Shown here: positions 52,923 through 60,771 of the stretch, piece by piece
Layout: each line of letters starts with the position of its first letter
Numbering within the stretch: position 1 is the first letter of the stretch
DNA from: Alphaproteobacteria bacterium
Lineage (GTDB): Bacteria > Pseudomonadota > Alphaproteobacteria > Reyranellales > Reyranellaceae
Length of the DNA stretch: 64,000 nt
NCBI GenBank assembly: GCA_017308235.1
Contig: JAFKFL010000034.1
Coordinates: forward strand, 62,001-126,000
Direction: 5' to 3'
Made by a program: the position numbers and the translations under genes
The notes under the pieces: generated by a model
What the model was told of the DNA's origin: nothing
Database searches by the model: none
The model's input: only the letters and a program-made list of their open reading frames with translations

Positions 52923-54743
52923 ATGCCGGATCGCGATGATCTCGGGCGAGCGTGGCGGGTACCGCCAAGCCGCTATCTTGCAGGCCGCCCAGCAGAATTC
53001 AAAACAGGGGCGCCGCGCTCCCTCTACGTGGGCATGGCGGACGGTTGCCGGTTGGCGGTCGACGTGATCCTGCCTGATGGTGACGCAAGCAAGCGTTGGC
53101 CGACCATACTCATCCTGACACCGTATGTGCGGCGCTTCGAATTGGCGCCCGGCACGGCCGGCGTCGAGCCATCGCCCAATACCTATCGCTATCGCGACAT
53201 GTTTGTGCCGCGCGGTTATGCGCTGGTGGTCGTCGACGCCCGAGGAACGGGCGCGAGCTTCGGCACTCGTGACTCTTTTCGCTCTCCGCGCGAGCGTGAG
53301 GATTATCGGGTCATTGCCGACTGGGTCGTGGCCCAGCCGTGGAGCGACGGCACGATCGGCGCGACGGGCATTTCCTATCTCGGCGCCGCCTGCGATTTCC
53401 TGGCCAGTACGGGCCACAAGGCGGTGAAGGCGATCGCCCCTTTGTTCGCCGTCTGGGATACCTGGGCCGACAACTACTATCCCGGCGGCTTGCTGATCAA
53501 ACGCCTGGCGCTGGTGTACGACGAGCTGATGCTGGCGTTGGACCACGACCGCCGCGACTTGCGCGCGCAGTTCAGCTATTTCGCCAACCCGGCGCTCCTG
53601 GGGCCGATGCCGGTCGACGAGGATCGCGACGGATCGCTCGCGCGTGCGGCGGTGAGGGAGCATCTCGCCAATTTCCGCATGCCCGACTTCATCACCGAGT
53701 TCAAATGCCGCGACGATGCGTTGCCCTACGATCCAAGTTTCACTGCGGCGTCGTTCAGCCCGTACAACTATCTCGACCAGATCCCGAAAGACGTCGCGGT
53801 CTATGCCGTGTCGGGCTGGATGGATGGGGCCGGCTACGCCAACGGCACGCTGTCGCGCTTTCTCACCTTGCCCAACCCGCAACGACGCCTGCTGTTGGGG
53901 CCGTGGGACCACGGCGCGCGCGTGAATGTCTCGCCCTGGCGCGCGCGGCAGGAGCCGGAATTCCCCGTGCTGGGCGAGGTGCTGCGCTTCTTCGACCAGC
54001 ATCTCGCAGGCCGCGATACCGGCCTCGCGGAAGAGGATCCGATCCACTACTTCGTGATGCATGCCGAAGAATGGCGCGCGGCGCGAAGCTGGCCGCCGGC
54101 GTCGGAAACCCTTCGATTCTATACCGCGCCGGACCGGCAGCTTTCGCCTGTGTCGCCGGCCGAGAGCACGCAAGAATCGCATCCGGCGGATTTCACGGCA
54201 GGCAGCGGCTCGCAGACCCGCTACGAGCGCATCGCCGGCATCGATGCCACGACCTACTACGCGGATTGGACGCAACGCGAGGCGAAGCTGCCAGGCTTCA
54301 CGACGCCACCGCTCGAGGCGGCGCTGGAGATCGCCGGACATCCCGTCGTGTCGCTCTGGCTCGCCTCGAGCGAGCCGGATGCGGCGATCTTTGTCTATCT
54401 ATCGGAAGTCGAAGCCGATGGGACCGTGCGCTACGTCACCGAAGGGTTGCTCCGCGCGATTCATCGCACCGAGGCGCCGTGCCCGGCGAACTATCTCACC
54501 ACTTGGCCGTGGCGAACCTTTGCACGCAAGGACGCGAAGCCGATGCCGGTCGGCGAGCCGCAGCTCCTCCGGTTCGCGCTTCTGCCGGTCGCATGGCACT
54601 TTGCCGAGGGTAGCCGCATCAGGCTCTCGATCGCGGGCGCCGATACCGATCATTTCGTGCAGGCGCCCCATGGCCGTCCGCCGCTCCTGACTGTTGTGAG
54701 CGGCGGCGAGCAGGCGACGACAATCGATCTGCCGACGAGCTGA
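52923..54743 (+). CDS. CocE/NonD-family hydrolase
   Basis: 606 aa from the ATG at 52923 with AGGAATAAGG upstream. It is an alpha/beta hydrolase of the cocaine esterase/X-Pro dipeptidyl-peptidase-like class. DGCRLAVDVILPDGD and VVVDARGTGASFG come first, the nucleophile Ser is in GATGISYLGAA, and YAVSGWMDGAGYANG and LLLGPWDHGARV (likely catalytic His) follow. The C-terminal jelly-roll domain starts about residue 400. It hydrolyses an ester or amide of unknown identity. It converges with the CoA-transferase gene. Confidence 0.88.
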   Translation: MPDRDDLGRAWRVPPSRYLAGRPAEFKTGAPRSLYVGMADGCRLAVDVILPDGDASKRWPTILILTPYVRRFELAPGTAGVEPSPNTYRYRDMFVPRGYALVVVDARGTGASFGTRDSFRSPREREDYRVIADWVVAQPWSDGTIGATGISYLGAACDFLASTGHKAVKAIAPLFAVWDTWADNYYPGGLLIKRLALVYDELMLALDHDRRDLRAQFSYFANPALLGPMPVDEDRDGSLARAAVREHLANFRMPDFITEFKCRDDALPYDPSFTAASFSPYNYLDQIPKDVAVYAVSGWMDGAGYANGTLSRFLTLPNPQRRLLLGPWDHGARVNVSPWRARQEPEFPVLGEVLRFFDQHLAGRDTGLAEEDPIHYFVMHAEEWRAARSWPPASETLRFYTAPDRQLSPVSPAESTQESHPADFTAGSGSQTRYERIAGIDATTYYADWTQREAKLPGFTTPPLEAALEIAGHPVVSLWLASSEPDAAIFVYLSEVEADGTVRYVTEGLLRAIHRTEAPCPANYLTTWPWRTFARKDAKPMPVGEPQLLRFALLPVAWHFAEGSRIRLSIAGADTDHFVQAPHGRPPLLTVVSGGEQATTIDLPTS

Positions 54744-54750
54744 TCCGCCG

Positions 54751-55932
54751 TCAGATCACGCCGGCCTCTCGCAGGCCATCGATCGCCTTCTTGTCGTAGC
54801 CGAGGCCCGACAGCACGTCGGCCGTGTCCTGGCCGAGCTCGGGCGTGGGCCGCAGCTCCTTGGGTTGGGGGAAATCCGACAGGTTGATCGGCTGGCCCAC
54901 CACCTTGATGTCGCCGAGCTTGGGATGCTTCACCGCGCGGGCGATGCCGAGATGCTGGACCTGCGGTTCGGCGAAAGTCTTGTCGATGGTGTTGATCGGC
55001 CCGCAGGGCACGCCCGCCTTATTCAGCGCCGCGATCCAATGCGCCGAGGTGTTGGTGCGGGTGACGGCAGCAATGCGCTCGTTCACTGCCTTGCGATGCT
55101 GGGAGCGCAGCGCACCCGTAGCGTGTTCGGGATGATCGAGAAGCTCGGGTGCGCCCAACGCCTTGGCGCAGCGTATCCAGAGATTTTGCCCCGACGCCGC
55201 GATGTTGATGTGGCCGTCGCTGGTCGGGAACACGCCGGTCGGGATGCCAGTAGGGTGATCGTTGCCGGCCTGCTTGGGTACTTCGCCCTTGATCAGCCAG
55301 CGCGAGGCCTGGAAGTCGAGCATGAAGATCTGCGCCTCGATCAGCGAGGTGTGGACCCACTGCCCCTTACCGGTGCGCTCGCGGTTGTAGAGCGCGAGGA
55401 TGATGGCCTGGGCCAGCAACAGTCCCGAGGTCAGGTCGGCGATCGGGATGCCGACCCGCATCGGGCCGCGGCCCGGCTCGCCGGTGATCGACATCAGGCC
55501 GCCCATGCCTTGCGCGATCTGGTCGACGCCGGGGCGGGCCGCATCGGGGCCGCTCTGGCCGAAGCCTGCGATCGAGCCGTAGACGATGCGCGGATTGACC
55601 TTGGCCACGGTGTCGTAGTCGACCTTGAGGCGGTGCTTAACGTCGGAGCGGTAGTTCTCGACGATGACGTCGGCTTTCTCGGCGAGCTTCATGAAGATCG
55701 CGTGACCTTCCTTGCTCTTGAGGTTGAGCGTCATCGCTTTCTTGTTGCGATGAAGGTTCTGGAAATCGAAGCCATGGCGCGAGCTGCCCGTGGCGTCGGC
55801 GCCTTCGTTGGCCGGCTGCTCGATCTTGACCACGTGCGCGCCCCAGTCGGCGAGCTGGCGCACCGCAGTCGGACCGGCGCGATGCGCCGTGAGGTCGAGG
55901 ACAGAGATGTGAGATAGCGGCAGGTTGGTCAT
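54751..55932 (-). CDS. CaiB/BaiF-family (type III) CoA-transferase
   Basis: 393 aa from the ATG at 55932 (MTNLPLSHISVLDLTAHRAG). The nucleotide-binding start HVVKIEQPANEGADATG, NRNKKAMTLNLKSKEG-like segment (HRNKKAMTLNLKSKEGH), ADVIVENYRSDVK and YGSIAGFGQSGPDA are typical. The catalytic Asp is expected in RPGVDQIAQGMGG. It moves CoA between carboxylic acids. It lies 57 nt downstream of an enoyl-CoA hydratase gene, forming a small acyl-CoA operon. Confidence 0.9.
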   Translation of the reverse strand: MTNLPLSHISVLDLTAHRAGPTAVRQLADWGAHVVKIEQPANEGADATGSSRHGFDFQNLHRNKKAMTLNLKSKEGHAIFMKLAEKADVIVENYRSDVKHRLKVDYDTVAKVNPRIVYGSIAGFGQSGPDAARPGVDQIAQGMGGLMSITGEPGRGPMRVGIPIADLTSGLLLAQAIILALYNRERTGKGQWVHTSLIEAQIFMLDFQASRWLIKGEVPKQAGNDHPTGIPTGVFPTSDGHINIAASGQNLWIRCAKALGAPELLDHPEHATGALRSQHRKAVNERIAAVTRTNTSAHWIAALNKAGVPCGPINTIDKTFAEPQVQHLGIARAVKHPKLGDIKVVGQPINLSDFPQPKELRPTPELGQDTADVLSGLGYDKKAIDGLREAGVI

Positions 55933-55953
55933 GGTTGTTTCCTTCAAAGTTTC

Positions 55954-55980
55954 CGTCGCTGCGCTTCGCTCAGGGCGACG
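55954..55980. repeat. Short palindromic repeat (CGTCGC...GCGACG)
   Basis: The arms CGTCGC and GCGACG enclose TGCGCTTCGCTCAGG. The pattern is like REP elements of high-GC alphaproteobacteria. It lies between the enoyl-CoA hydratase stop and the CoA-transferase start. Confidence 0.5.
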
Positions 55981-55989
55981 ACTCTTCTT

Positions 55990-56778
55990 CTATTTTCCAC
56001 GGAAGGCCGGCTTGCGCTTCTCCATGAATGCGCGTCGTCCTTCCTGGTAGTCCTCACTGTCGAAGCAGGCCTTGGCCATGGCCTCGAGCTTCTTGTGGTC
56101 CTGCTGCGATTCGGGCTTGGCGATCTCGCGGGCTGCAGCCTTGGCGAGTGCAATGGTGAGCGGCGCGTTCTGCGCGATCGCATCCGTTGTCTTGGCGAGG
56201 AGCGCATCGAGCTCGGCGTCAGGTGCCACGGCGTTCACGAGGCCCATGTCGTAGGCTTCCTGCGCCGAATACTGACGTGCCGTGAACAGGAACTCCATCG
56301 CGCGCGGCAGGCCGACGATGCGCGACAGACGCTCGATGCGCAGGAAGCCGTAACCCAAGCCCAGCTTGGCGGCAGGAACGCCGAAGCGCGCGCCTTCGTT
56401 GCAGAAGCGCATGTCGCAGCAGGCCGCGAGGTTCATGCCGCCACCGATGCAATAGCCGGTGACCTTGGCGATGGTGGGCTTGGGGAAGTCGTAGAGCGAT
56501 TCGTAGCCCTGCTTGGAGATCGCGTCGTAACGCACCTGCGCCTCGGCATTGGCACGCTCGCTCTCGAATTTGGAGATGTCGGCCCCAGAAACGAATGCCT
56601 TGCCACCGGCGCCGCTCACCACGAGGCAGCGGATCTCGGGATCCTTCTCGTAATCCTTGAGGATGCTGACGAAGCCATCCCACATGTCGAGCGACACCGC
56701 GTTCAGCTTGGCCGGGTTGTTGAAAATGACGTGCCCGACCGCGCCCTCGCGCCGACCGTAGATCTTCTGCTCCTGCAT
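55990..56778 (-). CDS. Enoyl-CoA hydratase/isomerase-family protein
   Basis: 262 aa crotonase-fold enzyme. The oxyanion-hole segments are GAGGKAFVSGADISKFE and KVTGYCIGGGMNLAACCD. The conserved Glu positions of true hydratases are replaced: GARFGVPAAKLGLGYG lacks the first Glu, so the exact reaction is uncertain. It is upstream of and co-directional with the CoA-transferase gene. The pair could act in breakdown of an unusual carboxylic acid. Confidence 0.88.
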   Translation of the reverse strand: MQEQKIYGRREGAVGHVIFNNPAKLNAVSLDMWDGFVSILKDYEKDPEIRCLVVSGAGGKAFVSGADISKFESERANAEAQVRYDAISKQGYESLYDFPKPTIAKVTGYCIGGGMNLAACCDMRFCNEGARFGVPAAKLGLGYGFLRIERLSRIVGLPRAMEFLFTARQYSAQEAYDMGLVNAVAPDAELDALLAKTTDAIAQNAPLTIALAKAAAREIAKPESQQDHKKLEAMAKACFDSEDYQEGRRAFMEKRKPAFRGK

Positions 56779-56863
56779 ACTCGTCCTCCGTTGGTCGCGA
56801 CTATAGCGCGGCCAGTCTCCGTTGAATAAGGTGACGGCCGGTTTCGCCGTCTCGCTGGCTGGA

Positions 56864-57541
56864 ATGGCTTGGCACGACCCCGTGATTGCCGATGCTCTGC
56901 GCGCGGCATGGGACTATATGCGTTTGACGCATCCGGCTGAACCGGCCGATGCGATCCTGACGCTGGGCAGCTTCGATCCCAGGGCGGCCGTGCACGCCGC
57001 GCGCCTCTGGCGTTCCGGATTTGCACCCGTTGTGATCATGTCGGGTGGCATTGCCCATCGCGATGGCCTTCTCGACACGGGATGGGACAAGTCCGAGGCG
57101 GAGGTCTTCGCCGACGTCGCGATGGCCGAAGGCGTACCCGCCGCAGCCCTTTTGCTCGAAGATCGAGCGCAGAACACCGGCGATAATTTTACCTTCTCCA
57201 AAGCTGTTGCGCGGCGCGCGGGACTGGACGTGCGGCGGCTGATCGTGGTTGCCAAGCCCTACATGACGCGGCGCGGCTATGCGACCGGTGCCAAAATTTG
57301 GCCGCAAGTCGACCTTCTGATGCAGTGCGAAGAAATCGACGTCGTCGACTACTTCAAACGGGAGACGAATCCAGAGCGAACGTTGCAAGCGCTGGTCGGC
57401 GATCTGCATCGGATGATCGTTTATCCCCGGCTGGGCTTCCAGATCGAGCAGCCGGTGCCTTCCGCTGTGGTCGATACCTTCAAGCGGTTGGTCGCGGCAG
57501 GCTATGATCGGCGATTGCTCGCGGGCTACGGCACTGGCTAA
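56864..57541 (+). CDS. YdcF/DUF218-family protein
   Basis: 225 aa from the ATG at 56864 (MAWHDPVIADALRAAWDYM); a TTG at 56822 would add 14 residues. The DUF218 core is ADAILTLGSFDPRAAVHAARLW, VVIMSGGIAHRDGL, LLLEDRAQNTGDNFTFSKAV, RRLIVVAKPYMTRRGYAT. No membrane segment, so it is of the soluble YdcF type (E. coli YdcF binds S-adenosylmethionine). The function is not established. Confidence 0.85.
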   Translation: MAWHDPVIADALRAAWDYMRLTHPAEPADAILTLGSFDPRAAVHAARLWRSGFAPVVIMSGGIAHRDGLLDTGWDKSEAEVFADVAMAEGVPAAALLLEDRAQNTGDNFTFSKAVARRAGLDVRRLIVVAKPYMTRRGYATGAKIWPQVDLLMQCEEIDVVDYFKRETNPERTLQALVGDLHRMIVYPRLGFQIEQPVPSAVVDTFKRLVAAGYDRRLLAGYGTG

Positions 57542-57574
57542 AAGATCGACGACCTTCACCAAGACAATGAGCAG

Positions 57575-58078
57575 ATGCGGTTCAAACTGTTGATATCCTT
57601 TGCGTTGGTTGTCGCCGCCGTTGCGGCACAGGCGCAGCCGCTTGAAGAGCGCATGCGCACCGCTGCTGCTGCCTACGAGCACAAGGACTACGCCACCGCC
57701 GTCGCCATCTGGCGGCCTTTGGCCGAGCAGGGCAACGCTGAAGCGCAGACTCTGCTGGGGGCGATGTATTGGAGTGGCGACGGCTTGCCGCGCAATCATG
57801 CAGAGGCCGCGAAATGGTATTTGCGCGCTGCACAACAGGGATATGCGCGCGCGCAAAACGATATTGGATTCATGTACGGCTTCGGCGAGGGCATTCCGTC
57901 TCGCGATGACGTGCAGGCCTATAAATGGATCAGCCTTGCGATCACGCACTACACGGCAAAGAACCAGGATCGTCTGGATCAGGCGATGAAGGACCGTGCC
58001 ACCTTAAAAGCCCGCATGACAGCGGCGCAACTTGCACAGGCAGAGCGCGAGATCAGCACCTGGAAGCCTAGTCACTAG
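57575..58078 (+). CDS. Exported Sel1-repeat protein
   Basis: 167 aa with a signal peptide (MRFKLLISFALVVAAVAAQA). Two to three Sel1-like TPR repeats follow: YATAVAIWRPLAEQGNAEAQTLLGAMYWSG, then EAAKWYLRAAQQGYARAQNDIGFMYGFGEG, then VQAYKWISLAITHY. Sel1 proteins mediate protein contacts in the envelope. It lies 33 nt after the YdcF-like gene and may share its message. Confidence 0.85.
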   Translation: MRFKLLISFALVVAAVAAQAQPLEERMRTAAAAYEHKDYATAVAIWRPLAEQGNAEAQTLLGAMYWSGDGLPRNHAEAAKWYLRAAQQGYARAQNDIGFMYGFGEGIPSRDDVQAYKWISLAITHYTAKNQDRLDQAMKDRATLKARMTAAQLAQAEREISTWKPSH

Positions 58079-58187
58079 TCTGGCCACTAATCTGGCCACC
58101 GGTTCGTCACCGGCTTGTCACACCTTCAAATCGCGTTTCGTGGTGGATAGGGCTGGGCATCACACGACTAAACGGTTCCGAGGGCTG

Positions 58188-59378
58188 ATGATCAGAATAT
58201 CGTCACCTGTAGCTATGCTTGCGGCTGCCGGCATTTGCCTGGCCACCTCCGCATTGGCTGCCTCGCCGGAAGAGGAGAGGCTGCTGGGCTGCGCCTGCGA
58301 GGAGATGCAGCTGCAGAGCTACCTGCCTTTCACGCGCGCCATTGGCGCCAGTGGAATCGTGCACGGCGGACTCGCCGAGTCGGTTGCAGCGGCTGGCGTG
58401 CCGCGCGCAACGATGCTGGAGTTCATGAAGGCGCTCGCCACGACCGTCGATCCGGATCGCGACGTGCGCGACGGCGATCGTTTCTATGTCCGCTACGAGC
58501 AGGCCTTCACGGCGGCCGGCGATCCCATCGAAGTGGGTCGCGTGCTGTGGGCGGAGATCAAGACGACGGCCAAAGGAACACTGGAGCTCCATCGCTTCCG
58601 TCCGGCAAACACAGCGCAGGAAACATTCTGGCTGGCGAATGGCCAGGGCACGTCACCTCCCCAACTCGAGATGCCGATCAAGTCGATCACCGTGACCTCG
58701 GGCTTCGGCATGCGGGTCGATCCGATGGACCAACCGTGGGGCCGCAAGTTCGCGACGACACCGACTGCGCCGACGTCGCCGAAGGGACCTCTACTTGGTG
58801 GGCGTTGGCAGCCGCCGGCGGCCGTGCTTCGCCCCAGCCCCTTGCTCACGGGCGCCGCGTCGGTGAACCAGCCGACCGCGCTCGGCCTGTCGCTCGGTCT
58901 CGCGCCCGCAGGTTCGCAGCGCTTCGTTGGCTTTGGCGCCGGCGCTCGGCCGAGCGGTGGCCGAGGGATGGAGATGCATGACGGTGTGGACCTCGTGGCT
59001 GCTGTCGGCACGCCGGTTTATGCGGCGGGCGACGGCATCGTGCTGGGTGCCGAGGCCAAGGGTGGCTATGGCAACTGGATCGAGATCGAACACCCGGGCA
59101 AGCTCGCCACCATCTACGGCCACCTTTCGGCGTTCGCACCCGGAGTCAGCGCCGGCACACGCGTGAAGCAGGGTGACCTGATCGGCTACACCGGCAACAC
59201 CGGTCGCAGCACCGGGCCGCATCTTCATTTCGAACTCCGCGTCAACGGTCGAGCGACCGACCCCATGGGAAATCCCGCGCTGAAGCACGTCCAGCTTCGC
59301 GGTGCCGACCTCACGAGCTTCCGCAAGGTCGTGTCTCAAGATCAGGCCGAACGGGTGCGCGAAGCCCGATCGATGTAG
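58188..59378 (+). CDS. Exported M23-family peptidase (peptidoglycan endopeptidase-like)
   Basis: 396 aa from the ATG at 58188 with a signal peptide (MIRISSPVAMLAAAGICLAT). The C-terminal LytM/M23 domain has the zinc motif MEMHDGVDLVAAVGTPVYAAGDG (H...D) and HLHFELRVNG. A Pro-rich linker of about 100 residues precedes it. YGNWIEIEHPGKLATIYGHLSAF is typical of the fold. It probably cuts or binds peptidoglycan cross-links. A DipM/NlpD-like activator role is possible. It lies 110 nt after the Sel1 gene. Confidence 0.9.
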   Translation: MIRISSPVAMLAAAGICLATSALAASPEEERLLGCACEEMQLQSYLPFTRAIGASGIVHGGLAESVAAAGVPRATMLEFMKALATTVDPDRDVRDGDRFYVRYEQAFTAAGDPIEVGRVLWAEIKTTAKGTLELHRFRPANTAQETFWLANGQGTSPPQLEMPIKSITVTSGFGMRVDPMDQPWGRKFATTPTAPTSPKGPLLGGRWQPPAAVLRPSPLLTGAASVNQPTALGLSLGLAPAGSQRFVGFGAGARPSGGRGMEMHDGVDLVAAVGTPVYAAGDGIVLGAEAKGGYGNWIEIEHPGKLATIYGHLSAFAPGVSAGTRVKQGDLIGYTGNTGRSTGPHLHFELRVNGRATDPMGNPALKHVQLRGADLTSFRKVVSQDQAERVREARSM

Positions 59379-59446
59379 AAGCGGAATTCCGCGCACGCCT
59401 GCTGCCGCGGTGGAAACGCTTTCCTGCGACGGGCGTTGTATCATCA

Positions 59447-59944
59447 ATGGCGAAGAAGACAGCCAGCGCCGGCCTCGTCATCTACCGGCGAGCAGCAGGC
59501 GCGGATTCTCCGATCGAGTTCCTTCTGGTTCATCCTGGCGGTCCCTACTGGACGCGCAAGGACGATGGCGCCTGGTCGATTCCCAAGGGTGAGATCGAGG
59601 AGGGCGAGAATTTGCTCGCCGCCGCCAAGCGCGAGACCTTGGAGGAGACCGGCTTCGCGATCCATGGCCGATACCAACGGTTGCCGCCGGTGCGCCAGCC
59701 GAGCGGCAAGATCGTCCATTCCTGGGCCGTCGAGGCCGACCTCGATCCGGCGAAGCTGAGGCCCGGTACATTCGAGATGGAATGGCCGCCGCGCTCGGGT
59801 CGGCAGGCCTCCTTTCCCGAAGTCGATCGCGCTGCCTGGTTCGGATCACGCGAAGCCATGACCAAGATCCTCGTCGGACAGCGGCCAATTCTCGTCAAAC
59901 TCATGGCGAAATTGGGCATCGAGGCCGAGCAAACAGTCCCGTAG
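59447..59944 (+). CDS. Nudix hydrolase
   Basis: 165 aa. The Nudix box is complete: GEIEEGE then RETLEETG with the expected spacing (residues about 48-70). Start KTASAGLVIYRRAAG and the C-terminal REAMTKILVGQRPILVKLMA resemble the NUDIX proteins that hydrolyse diadenosine polyphosphates or similar nucleotides. The substrate is not determined. It begins 68 nt after the M23 gene on the same strand. Confidence 0.88.
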   Translation: MAKKTASAGLVIYRRAAGADSPIEFLLVHPGGPYWTRKDDGAWSIPKGEIEEGENLLAAAKRETLEETGFAIHGRYQRLPPVRQPSGKIVHSWAVEADLDPAKLRPGTFEMEWPPRSGRQASFPEVDRAAWFGSREAMTKILVGQRPILVKLMAKLGIEAEQTVP

Positions 59945-60001
59945 GCCGAAACCAACCCGACCCCCCCGACGTTTCAAGAAGAGGTCTCAGAGGAGGCTTT
60001 C

Positions 60002-60214
60002 GTGAGCAGATACATCGTGCTGCTCGCCATGGCGTTCGGCATTGCCGCCTGCGGTCATGATCCAGGCTCGCGCGCCTTGACCGGCGGCGCCATCGGCGCC
60101 GGCGCCGGTGCGGTCGTGGGCTCGACGACGGTCATCGGCACCGTACCGGGTGCTGTCATCGGTGGCTTGGGTGGCGCCGTCATTGGCGTCGCGACCACGC
60201 CGCTCTCGTGGTGA
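60002..60214 (+). CDS. Small glycine-zipper lipoprotein
   Basis: 70 aa from GTG 60002, with AGAGGAGG 5 nt upstream. A lipobox lies at the end of the signal peptide (FGIAACGHD, Cys at 17). The rest is a Gly/Ala-rich zipper (GGAIGAGAGAVVGS then GGLGGAVIGVA) typical of small outer-membrane lipoproteins such as SlyB/OsmB-like proteins. It is preceded by a plus-strand run of envelope genes. Confidence 0.75.
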   Translation: MSRYIVLLAMAFGIAACGHDPGSRALTGGAIGAGAGAVVGSTTVIGTVPGAVIGGLGGAVIGVATTPLSW

Positions 60215-60224
60215 GAAGCGAGCT

Positions 60225-60770
60225 TTAGATCGGCTTTTCGTCGCTCGTGGCCCAGCGTGCCATGAGCGCGTTGCTGGGTTTCGTTTTGTCGATCACCTTG
60301 CGCGCTGTTTCGACGCCGGCGACCGGCAGGCCGGTGGGATCGAGACGGCCAATCTGTACGAGCACCGAGGCCTGATCCCAGTAGATGTGCTCGTGCGCGA
60401 CCTTGTCGCCCACGAAACGGACGATCGCCACCAACGGCACTTCGACCCGTCGGCCAGTCGGCGCGATGCCGGGCAGCAACCAGTCGATCTCGCTGGTATG
60501 GGTGAAAGAGAACAGCATCTCGTCGACGATCTGGTCGGCGCCGACGGTACGGCTGACGGGTGTCAGCGTCGTATCGGGCGGATTGCCGCCGATGAAATGG
60601 TATTTGTAGAAGCGCTTGAGCTGATCATGACCGACGCCGCCGGTCATCGTCGGTATATGGTTGACGTAGGGCGATGCGACCATCGTGGCCATGGTCGCAT
60701 CGACATCGCGGGTCTCGAACTCGTACCGGCAGTGTGCCTCCCAGAGCGCGACGAGATCATGGCCGGCCAT
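60225..60770 (-). CDS. SnoaL/NTF2-like protein
   Basis: 181 aa protein of the NTF2-like fold: HCRYEFETRDVDATMATMV, FYKYHFIGGNPPDTTLTPVSRT, VEVPLVAIVRFVGDKVAHEHIYWDQASVL. This pattern is frequent in proteins annotated as SnoaL-like polyketide cyclases, but many are of unknown function. It follows the molybdenum hydroxylase gene with one base between stop and start, so they share a message. A role in handling the hydroxylase's product is possible. Confidence 0.8.
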   Translation of the reverse strand: MAGHDLVALWEAHCRYEFETRDVDATMATMVASPYVNHIPTMTGGVGHDQLKRFYKYHFIGGNPPDTTLTPVSRTVGADQIVDEMLFSFTHTSEIDWLLPGIAPTGRRVEVPLVAIVRFVGDKVAHEHIYWDQASVLVQIGRLDPTGLPVAGVETARKVIDKTKPSNALMARWATSDEKPI

Positions 60771-60771
60771 C